Shown here: one piece after another, positions 1-5,145 of the stretch
Position numbering within the stretch: position 1 is the stretch's first letter
Layout: each line of letters begins with the position of its first letter
NCBI GenBank assembly: GCA_005885085.1
Contig: VAXY01000033.1
Coordinates: 1 to 10,171 of the forward strand
Reading direction: 5' to 3'
Source: Actinomycetota bacterium
GTDB lineage: Bacteria; Actinomycetota; Thermoleophilia; Gaiellales; Gaiellaceae
DNA: 10,171 nt
Notes under the pieces: generated by a model
The model's database searches: none
Told to the model about the DNA's origin: nothing
What the model saw: only the letters and a program-made list of their open reading frames with translations
Translations under genes and position numbers: made by a program

Positions 1-369
1 GACGGCCGAGAGATTGAGCAGGCTGCCGAGCACGACCTGCTCGCAGCGGCGCGCGGTCTCGAGAATCGCGCGGGTCCCGTTCGTTGTCGACAGGATCAGC
101 GTCTCGGCGCGGGGCTCGAGAAATTCGCGCGGTGAGGCGCCGACGTCGAAGTCCTCGATCCGCACGGCCTTGCGCTCTCCCCCCACGAGGGAGGCGGGGA
201 TCTCCCGGCGCAGCGCGCGGGCCTCGTCGAGCTCGCTGCAGCAGAGCACACGCCTGTAGCCCGACGCCAGCGCCTGCGCGATCGTCGACGTGGCGCGCAG
301 GACGTCGACGACGATCCCGACCGCCGCAGGAGCCGCCTCGTCGGGAATGAAAGCGACGTGGACCGGCAT
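1..369 (-). CDS. comB: 2-phosphosulfolactate phosphatase (ComB family), C-terminus cut by window edge
   Basis: Reading the minus strand from ATG at 369 gives 123 open codons to the window edge, about half of the usual ~230-240 residues. Recognisable ComB (PF04029) blocks are VVDVLRATST (residues 20-29, with Asp22 and Arg25), LVGGER (61-66), DFDVGASPREF (73-83) and LILSTTNGTRAI (91-102). The family hydrolyses 2-phospho-3-sulfolactate to sulfolactate plus phosphate in a Mg-dependent reaction. It was first described in methanogen coenzyme M synthesis but is common in bacteria that do not make coenzyme M, where the role is less clear. No comA or other sulfolactate gene is visible here. The start codon is 21 bp from that of the divergent rhomboid gene, with TAGCGT ending 6 nt before the ATG and no Shine-Dalgarno, so the mRNA is probably leaderless. 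The family call is firm; the physiological role is uncertain. Confidence 0.9.
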   Translation of the reverse strand, partial: MPVHVAFIPDEAAPAAVGIVVDVLRATSTIAQALASGYRRVLCCSELDEARALRREIPASLVGGERKAVRIEDFDVGASPREFLEPRAETLILSTTNGTRAILETARRCEQVVLGSLLNLSAV

Positions 370-374
370 CCAAC

Positions 375-381
375 TACGCTA
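375..381. promoter_or_regulatory. Shared bidirectional -10-like element, comB / rhomboid gene
   Basis: The heptamer TACGCTA reads as TANNNT on both strands: TACGCT (375-380) forward and TAGCGT (381-376) reverse. The reverse copy ends 6 nt before the comB ATG (369); the forward copy ends 9 nt before the rhomboid ATG (390). Only 20 bp separate the genes, so both promoters must lie here or inside the opposite gene. No good -35 hexamer or Shine-Dalgarno is visible on either side. This is inferred from spacing only. Confidence 0.45.
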
Positions 382-389
382 CTTCGCAT

Positions 390-1271
390 ATGCCCGAAGT
401 CGTCGAAAGGACCTGTTACCGCCATCCGGACCGCATCACCGGGCTCTCCTGCTCGGAGTGCGGCCGCCCGATCTGCACCGAGTGCATGACGATGGCGCCG
501 GTCGGGATCCGCTGTCCTGAGCACTCGGGACGGCCGCAGGGCGTCCAGCGCGTCAGGAGCGGCGTCCACCGGGCCAGCTTCGAGGGCGCCGGCGCAAAGG
601 TGACGCGCGCGCTGATCGGGATCAACGTCGCCGTCTACGTCGCCGAGCTCGCGACCGGCGGGGGCGTCAACGGCGTCGGCAGCAAGATCTACGAGAAGGG
701 CGTGCTGATCGCGAGCGCCTACGACTCGAGCGGGCACCTCGTCGGCGTCGCACAAGGTGACTGGTGGCGGCTGATCACCGCAGCGTTCCTCCACTACGGG
801 CCGTTCCACCTGCTGTTGAACATGTTCGCGCTCTACTGGTTCGGCTCGTTGCTCGAGCAGCGCATCGGTTCCGGAAAGTTCCTGATGCTGTATCTCGTCT
901 CCGGGCTTGCCGGCTCGGCCGGCGCACTCGTGTGGTCGCCGCTCGTGCCCACCGTCGGCGCGTCGGGCGCGATCTTCGGCATCCTCGGCGCCGGCCTTGT
1001 CCTGGAGCGACAGCGCGACTACGTCTTCGGCGGCAGCGCGCTCGGGATCATCGTGATCAACTTCATCCTCACCTTCTCGATCTCGAGCATCTCGAAGGGC
1101 GGCCATATCGGCGGGCTGATCGGCGGGGTCGTCTGCGCGCTCGGCCTGACACGCTTCGGCCGCGGTCATGCCGCCTACGGCCGGGTGGGCGCGATCGGGA
1201 TCGCGACGATCGCGATCGTCGGCATCGCGTCGGTGGCGATCGCGTACTGGAAGGTGAGGGGCTACGCCTAG
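390..1271 (+). CDS. Rhomboid family intramembrane serine protease with N-terminal B-box-type zinc finger
   Basis: The 293-residue protein begins with a zinc-binding module (C9, H12, C21, C24, C29, C32, C42, H45; residues 9-45), then a linker to about 70, then a six-to-seven-helix rhomboid domain. Diagnostic rhomboid features are the H135-x4-H140-x3-N144 pattern in the second helix, GASG with nucleophile Ser192 followed by AIFG, and catalytic His239 in KGGHIGG. The enzyme should cleave membrane-protein substrates within or near their transmembrane segments. The zinc finger, on the cytoplasmic side in related actinobacterial proteins, may recruit a partner; that is inference. ATG at 390 is preferred because the zinc-finger residues begin eight residues later. 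The gene diverges from comB by 20 bp and ends 6 bp from the convergent 61-residue gene. The antisense of this gene is open for a long way, a GC effect only. Confidence 0.95.
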   Translation: MPEVVERTCYRHPDRITGLSCSECGRPICTECMTMAPVGIRCPEHSGRPQGVQRVRSGVHRASFEGAGAKVTRALIGINVAVYVAELATGGGVNGVGSKIYEKGVLIASAYDSSGHLVGVAQGDWWRLITAAFLHYGPFHLLLNMFALYWFGSLLEQRIGSGKFLMLYLVSGLAGSAGALVWSPLVPTVGASGAIFGILGAGLVLERQRDYVFGGSALGIIVINFILTFSISSISKGGHIGGLIGGVVCALGLTRFGRGHAAYGRVGAIGIATIAIVGIASVAIAYWKVRGYA

Positions 1272-1277
1272 CGCCGT

Positions 1278-1463
1278 TTAGCGGAGGACCCGGTGGCCGG
1301 CCTTGGCGAGCAGTTCGCCAGGGTCGATCCCGAGCTTCTCGAGCTCCTGCGCGTGCTTTTCGTGGTCGACCTTCTCGGGCAAGGCGTCGAGCGCGTGCTG
1401 GACGCGATCGCTCTTCCCCTGCTCCCGCAGAAGCTCGACTACGTGCTGCCTGTCGATCTCCAT
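1278..1463 (-). CDS. Small 61-residue helical protein of unknown function, downstream of the flippase
   Basis: The gene runs from ATG at 1463 to TAA and encodes 61 residues, very rich in charged amino acids and leucine, with no membrane segment or signal peptide. The opening (VVELLREQG), middle (VQHALDALPEKVD) and end (KLGIDPGELLAKAG) look like three amphipathic helices, suggesting a small helical cytosolic protein. I do not recognise the family. The start lies inside the last 25 bp of the flippase gene, in another frame, so the two are probably co-transcribed. A weak AGGA lies 12 nt before the ATG. The frame is open much further upstream, but that part is the flippase gene in another frame. 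The clean amphipathic pattern and operon placement support a real gene. Confidence 0.65.
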   Translation of the reverse strand: MEIDRQHVVELLREQGKSDRVQHALDALPEKVDHEKHAQELEKLGIDPGELLAKAGHRVLR

Positions 1464-2791
1464 GCCGGTCTCGTGTCCTGACCGGCCACAACGGAAACAA
1501 GCGACCTGAAGCAGATCCAGGCCGCGATCGCTCCCGCCGCGTAGCCGATCGTGCTGGCGATGGCGGCCCCCGAGGCGCCGTACGCAGGGATCAAGACGAG
1601 CGACATCCCGGCGGTGACGACCAAGCCGACGATCGAGACGAGCAGGCTCAGTCGCGGGCGTGCCGCCCGGATCGAGATGTAGACGACAAGGATCGTCACC
1701 GGTGCGTATGCGACGACGCCGGGCAACAGGAACGCGAGCGGCCGGGCGGCGCCGCGGAAGGCGTCGCCGAAGAGCGGCGGGATCACGAACGGCGCCGCGA
1801 CGCCGATCGCGACGGCGACAGCCGACGTGTACACCAGGCCTTTCGTGCACGCCGTACGGATCAGCTGCGCCGCGCCGGCGGCGTCTTCGTGGACGACCGG
1901 GGCAGTGATCGCCGACGCGATCGCGGCCGGAATCAGCCAGATCGCCTCGGCGGCCTGCATCCCGACCGAGTAGATGCCTACGGCCGCGAGCCCCTTGAAG
2001 CGGTCGAGCACAAACAGCTCGACGCGGTAGCCGATCAGGTTCACGATCTGGACGACGCCCATGCCGCACGCGAGCCGAACGAGCGCCCGTCCTTGCCGGT
2101 CGAGGAGCGGCACGTTCCGGAGCGGCAGCCAGAGGTCGCTCGCGGCTGCGAGCGCGAAGACCGCGGTGGCGAAGTACGCCAGGGTCCAGACGGCCACCGC
2201 AGCGTCGACGCCGCGGCCGAGCCCGACGACGGCGACCAGCATGCCCGCAAGCGTCAAGACTGGCGGCAGCACCTGGATGTAGTTCCAGAGCCGGATGCGG
2301 GCGGCGCCGAGCAGCACGCCTGAAAAGCAGGCATTGAGGATATTCGGGACGAGTGCCGGCGCGGCGATCGCCGCCAGGGGGAGCCCGAACGAGTCGATCG
2401 CCGCACCGGCCGCGAGGATCAACCCGACGCCGCCGAGCCCCAGCGCCATCGTCCATCCCAGCGCGCGCCGCACGAGCGCCCGGTCCGGCTCGCCGTGACC
2501 GAGGCTCGTCACCGCGACGCCGAGCTGCCCGAACAGTCGCGCGAGGATCGTCACCGTCAGCACGACGAGGACGAAGCGGCCCCGTCCCGACGGATCGAGG
2601 AAGCGGCTCTGGATCACGACCAGTGCGAATGCCACCGGCGTCGAGACGCCGCGGAACAGCAGTGTCTCGACCGTGTTCCGTCCGACGTTGCGCGCCCCCG
2701 GAATCTCCTTCGGCCGGACGAGGTTCGGCGTGACGGGCGGCGCAGCTTCGATGCCGGGCGAGGGCCGCAGCCCCGTCGTCGCAACCGTCAT
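1439..2791 (-). CDS. Oligosaccharide flippase / polysaccharide biosynthesis protein (MOP superfamily)
   Basis: The gene encodes 450 residues from ATG at 2791 to TAG. After a ~40-residue polar N-terminus, the protein is a run of hydrophobic segments consistent with 12-14 transmembrane helices. NTVETLLFRG...FALVVIQSRFLDPSGRGRF is typical of the first helices of Wzx/MurJ-like MOP transporters, as are the short polar loops and the late PAYGASGAAIASTIGY block. Members flip lipid-linked sugars across the cytoplasmic membrane for surface polysaccharide or teichoic-type polymers. No glycosyltransferases are in view, so the substrate cannot be named. Longer upstream reading is out because it enters the divergent NYN gene. 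TAGTGT ends 7 nt before the ATG with no Shine-Dalgarno, suggesting a leaderless mRNA. The 3' end overlaps the 61-residue gene by 25 bp. Confidence 0.9.
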   Translation of the reverse strand: MTVATTGLRPSPGIEAAPPVTPNLVRPKEIPGARNVGRNTVETLLFRGVSTPVAFALVVIQSRFLDPSGRGRFVLVVLTVTILARLFGQLGVAVTSLGHGEPDRALVRRALGWTMALGLGGVGLILAAGAAIDSFGLPLAAIAAPALVPNILNACFSGVLLGAARIRLWNYIQVLPPVLTLAGMLVAVVGLGRGVDAAVAVWTLAYFATAVFALAAASDLWLPLRNVPLLDRQGRALVRLACGMGVVQIVNLIGYRVELFVLDRFKGLAAVGIYSVGMQAAEAIWLIPAAIASAITAPVVHEDAAGAAQLIRTACTKGLVYTSAVAVAIGVAAPFVIPPLFGDAFRGAARPLAFLLPGVVAYAPVTILVVYISIRAARPRLSLLVSIVGLVVTAGMSLVLIPAYGASGAAIASTIGYAAGAIAAWICFRSLVSVVAGQDTRPAWRSTGST

Positions 2792-2797
2792 CGCGGC

Positions 2798-2804
2798 GAC
2801 ACTA
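2798..2804. promoter_or_regulatory. Overlapping divergent -10-like elements, flippase / NYN gene
   Basis: On the minus strand TAGTGT (2804-2799) ends 7 nt before the flippase ATG (2791). On the plus strand GACACT (2798-2803), a weaker match keeping A at position 2 and T at position 6, ends 7 nt before the NYN GTG (2811). The starts are 20 bp apart and no Shine-Dalgarno is seen. This repeats the arrangement at 375-381. The minus-strand element is the more convincing. Confidence 0.4.
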
Positions 2805-2810
2805 CAACCC

Positions 2811-3098
2811 GTGGCCACGGTGCTCGTCGACGCGGAGAACGTACGCCGGTCGGTCTGGCCGAACATCCCACGCAGCGAGCTCGAGCAGCGCTGTCGCGAT
2901 TGGGGGGAGCAGCACGGCCACGATGTGATCGTCGTCTGGGAAGGCGCCGAGACCGCGGACGACCGGATCGCCTGGGATGTGCGGCAGCTGCCACCTCCCG
3001 TCTGGGTCGTGACGTCGGACCGCGAGCTGCGCGAGCGCGTCGCCGACCGAGCCGAGCGGATCCTCGGCGGCGGCTCGTTCGCCCGCGAGCTCCCCTGA
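2811..3098 (+). CDS. Small NYN/PIN-like domain protein, putative ribonuclease
   Basis: Starting at GTG 2811 the product is 95 residues. It shows the acidic pattern of NYN (PIN-like) nucleases: LVDAENV (Asp7, Asn10), TADDRIA (Asp50, Asp51) and VVTSDRELRERV (Asp70, Arg71), then GGGSFARELP at the end. Such domains carry a metal-dependent RNase fold related to YacP/Rae1, so an RNA substrate is likely but unproved. An upstream ATG in frame (2673) would lie inside the flippase gene, and homologues begin at the VLVDAENVRRS block, so GTG 2811 is chosen. The segment between strand 2 (VIVVWEG) and ADDRIA is very short; relatives I recall carry roughly ten more residues there, so a small deletion is possible. 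A hairpin follows the stop by 4 nt. Confidence 0.8.
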   Translation: MATVLVDAENVRRSVWPNIPRSELEQRCRDWGEQHGHDVIVVWEGAETADDRIAWDVRQLPPPVWVVTSDRELRERVADRAERILGGGSFARELP

Positions 3099-3102
3099 CC
3101 CA

Positions 3103-3118
3103 TCCCTCGTTCGAGGGA
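3103..3118 (+). terminator. GC-rich hairpin just after the NYN gene
   Basis: TCCCTC and GAGGGA form a perfect 6-bp stem around a GTTC loop, 4 nt after the NYN stop codon and 35 nt before the L,D-transpeptidase start. There is no T tract, so it may be a weak terminator, an mRNA 3' stabiliser, or chance in GC-rich DNA. Confidence 0.35.
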
Positions 3119-3153
3119 GCACCGCCGCTCGATCGAGTGCCGATCGACGCTAT

Positions 3154-3885
3154 GTGCGCCGTCTCGTCTGCATTGCCGCAGGTCTGGCTCTGTGCGCGTT
3201 CGCGCCTGCGACCGCTTCACCGCGCGTCCTGCTCGACCGTCCGGCCGGCGGTTGGACATCCGTGCCTGCGCCCCGCCCCGCGCACGTGATCGCAAAAGTG
3301 CGGAACGGCAGCGTCGTCGCGCTGCACAGCCGTCCGTTCGGCCGGGTCGTCGCACGCGTCGGCGCGCGCACGCAGTTCGGCTCGCGCCGCGCGCTCGGCG
3401 TCGTCGCCAGCCGGCGCGGCCGGTGGCTCGCCGTGACCGAGGCAGGCGTGGGCGGCAATCGCGTCGTCTGGGTCGACGCACGTGCAGGGGGACTGAGCTA
3501 CTCGCGCACCCGGCTCCAGCTCGAGGTCGATCTCTCGGCGCGCACGCTGACCCTCCTGCGCGACGGCACCGTCCACCGGCGCGTCAGCGTCGCTGTCGGC
3601 GCCTCGTCCTCACCGACGCCGACGGGCCATTTTGCCGTCACCGACAAGCTCGACGGCCGCACCTTCAGCGCCGCCTACGGCTGCTGCATCCTTGCGCTCT
3701 CCGCGGTCCAGCCGCACCTGCCGGCCGGCTGGAGCGGCGGCAACCGTGTCGCGATCCACGGGACGCTCTCGCCGAGCGACTTCGGCCGTGCCGTGTCGGC
3801 GGGCTGCGTGCACGCACGCGACGCCGACCTGCGCTACCTGATGCGCGTCGTGCCGCTCGGGACGCCGGTCGTCATTCGACCCTGA
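3154..3885 (+). CDS. Secreted L,D-transpeptidase (YkuD family)
   Basis: The 243-residue protein starts at GTG 3154 with a Sec signal peptide (MRRL, hydrophobic core 5-19, likely cleavage near ATA-S at 21-22). Residues 30-115 look like an SH3-like N-terminal domain. The YkuD catalytic domain spans ~120-242, with PTPTGHF (155-160), IHGT (His202) and SAGCVH (Ser216, Cys218). Family members attack meso-diaminopimelate-containing stems through the cysteine and form 3-3 peptidoglycan crosslinks or attach proteins, acting outside the membrane. The usual motif is S/H-x-GC-V/I-R; here histidine (His220) replaces the conserved arginine. The ATG two bases upstream (3152) is in the wrong frame. The 3' end overlaps the convergent winged-helix gene by 14 bp. 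No leaderless-type -10 is evident; transcription could read through from the NYN gene. Confidence 0.9.
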   Translation: MRRLVCIAAGLALCAFAPATASPRVLLDRPAGGWTSVPAPRPAHVIAKVRNGSVVALHSRPFGRVVARVGARTQFGSRRALGVVASRRGRWLAVTEAGVGGNRVVWVDARAGGLSYSRTRLQLEVDLSARTLTLLRDGTVHRRVSVAVGASSSPTPTGHFAVTDKLDGRTFSAAYGCCILALSAVQPHLPAGWSGGNRVAIHGTLSPSDFGRAVSAGCVHARDADLRYLMRVVPLGTPVVIRP

Positions 3886-4990
3886 GCACCGGCTCGAGCC
3901 CGAGAAAGGCGCCGTAGCGCTCGACCTCGCGCTCGAGCTCCGTCCGTCTGAACCTGCGGACGGGAGCGACGGTGATCTCGATACGTTTCGGGAGCTTCTT
4001 CCGTTCCCAGAGCCCTGCCGTTACGCCGTTGGCGAGGAGGAAGCGAACCCCCGCCGGGCCCTCGTACCGTCCACGACCGTGCGCCGCGACCTGCGCGCGC
4101 ACGCGTGCGGGGACGAGGTGTTCCCGCTCGCGGAAACCCATGATGTAGACGTCGTATTCGGGCAGGAGCCGGACAGCCTGCTGCGCGTCCGGAAACTCGC
4201 CGTCCCCGGCGAGGACGTACGCGGGACGACCCTCCACGTAAATCTCTTCGACCTCGACGACGTCGAACGACACGTCGCCGAACCACGTACGAAAGTCGGC
4301 CGGCCGCGCGGGCCCGTACGCCCACAGGTACCGCCGGACGACTTCGCGCAGCGCCGCTTCCTCCTGGACGGACTGCCAGCCGTCAACCCACTGGTCCGGC
4401 CGTGCCAGCGTGATCTTGCTCCCCTGCGGCGGGCCTTGGACGAGCTGGTCGGTGAAGAACGCGAAGCCGGACCGCAGCCGCCCCTCATGCTTCTTCCCGA
4501 CACGTCGCACCACTTCCGTCGCAAGCTCCTCGCGAAGCAGTGCGCGACCGTCGAACGCATCCCAGACGGCGGCTCGGATCTCGGCGAGCTCGTCCGCGCT
4601 GACCGGTGCGTGCACGACGCCCTTCGGATCGGGCCACGCCTCGAGCGCAGTCGGTTTGGACGAGAGCGCGCGCCGTGCTGTCAGCCAGAGCGCCGCCTCG
4701 TCAGCCGGATGCAGGTGCAGCGTCCCGCGCAGCGTCCACGCCTTGACGAGCGTGCGGTCGCGCCACAGCGCATCACGGACGTCCTGCCGCGTGATCCCGT
4801 CGACCCGCGCGGCGAGCTGCAGCTCGGCCGAGGCCTGCACCTGCGCGTGGATCCCGCCGACGTCGTGCACGACCTGCAGGAGGTCGGTCGCGCGCTGGGT
4901 GAGAGAGGAACGCGCGAGCCGGCGCGCGCGGACCTGGGCCCAGGTCAGCGAAACCGCTCGCTGTCGACGAGCTTGCCGCCGGTCAGCCAC
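3872..4990 (-). CDS. Winged-helix protein of the HTH_42 / AlkZ-YcaQ DNA glycosylase family
   Basis: The gene gives 372 residues from GTG 4990, or 358 from a CTG at 4948. Family (PF06224) hallmarks are LTWAQVRARRLARS (15-28), GGIHAQVQASAELQLAARV (46-64), LVKAWTLRGTLHL (82-94), RRYLWAYGPARPADF and VRLLPEYDVYIMGF. Characterised relatives (AlkZ, YcaQ) are DNA glycosylases that unhook bulky alkyl adducts and interstrand crosslinks, using a Gln-x-Gln or related motif after the GG turn. The matching position here is His48-Ala49-Gln50. I recall His-x-Gln variants among AlkZ-like proteins but cannot verify that here. Homologues normally start right at the LTW block, so the first 14 residues are doubtful. 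The CTG at 4948 forms a 4-nt CTGA overlap with the stop of the upstream 66-residue gene, a pattern of coupled translation. The gene is third in the ppdK unit. Confidence 0.85.
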   Translation of the reverse strand: MADRRQARRQRAVSLTWAQVRARRLARSSLTQRATDLLQVVHDVGGIHAQVQASAELQLAARVDGITRQDVRDALWRDRTLVKAWTLRGTLHLHPADEAALWLTARRALSSKPTALEAWPDPKGVVHAPVSADELAEIRAAVWDAFDGRALLREELATEVVRRVGKKHEGRLRSGFAFFTDQLVQGPPQGSKITLARPDQWVDGWQSVQEEAALREVVRRYLWAYGPARPADFRTWFGDVSFDVVEVEEIYVEGRPAYVLAGDGEFPDAQQAVRLLPEYDVYIMGFREREHLVPARVRAQVAAHGRGRYEGPAGVRFLLANGVTAGLWERKKLPKRIEITVAPVRRFRRTELEREVERYGAFLGLEPVLRVE

Positions 4991-5145
4991 GCGAATGCCC
5001 CCCGCTCGATGATCTGGACGTGCGCCGCCGACGGGTCGTCCTCCGCGTGGTCCTGGCGGTACTTCGCCAGCCAGGCGCGCACCTCGTCCTCGGAGCCCGC
5101 GCGCGCCACGCGATCTCCGTCCACGAGCAGGGCGTAGTCGGCCAT
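4945..5145 (-). CDS. 66-residue protein of unknown function between ppdK and the winged-helix gene
   Basis: The start ATG at 5145 shares one base with the ppdK stop (TGATG arrangement), so translation is probably coupled to ppdK. The stop TGA overlaps the possible CTG start of the next gene. The 66 residues begin ADYALLVDGDRVARAGS, which looks like a beta hairpin. A helix follows (EDEVRAWLAKYRQDHA), then strand AAHVQIIERG and a final segment FAWLTGGKLV. The result is a compact alpha/beta fold with no signal peptide or membrane segment. I do not recognise a family. The tight packing on both sides and normal codon use support a real gene. Placement suggests a link to PPDK or merely co-transcription. 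Confidence 0.75.
   Translation of the reverse strand: MADYALLVDGDRVARAGSEDEVRAWLAKYRQDHAEDDPSAAHVQIIERGAFAWLTGGKLVDSERFR

Noticed and set aside
96..1169. 357-codon open frame antisense to the rhomboid gene
   Set aside because: The product is Arg/Ala/Asp-rich with no domain; the rhomboid and comB frames carry clear catalytic motifs. It is a GC-driven shadow frame.
1190..1250. Repeated GCGATCG-like words at the rhomboid 3' end
   Set aside because: Explained by alternating Ile/Ala codons of the last membrane helix, not a DNA repeat element.
764..2323. 519-codon plus-strand open frame across the rhomboid end, the small gene and the flippase
   Set aside because: Low-complexity Arg-rich translation, and it crosses three supported genes.
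3192..3917. 241-codon plus-strand frame overlapping the L,D-transpeptidase
   Set aside because: Arg/Ala-rich without motifs; the other frame has signal peptide and YkuD catalytic residues.
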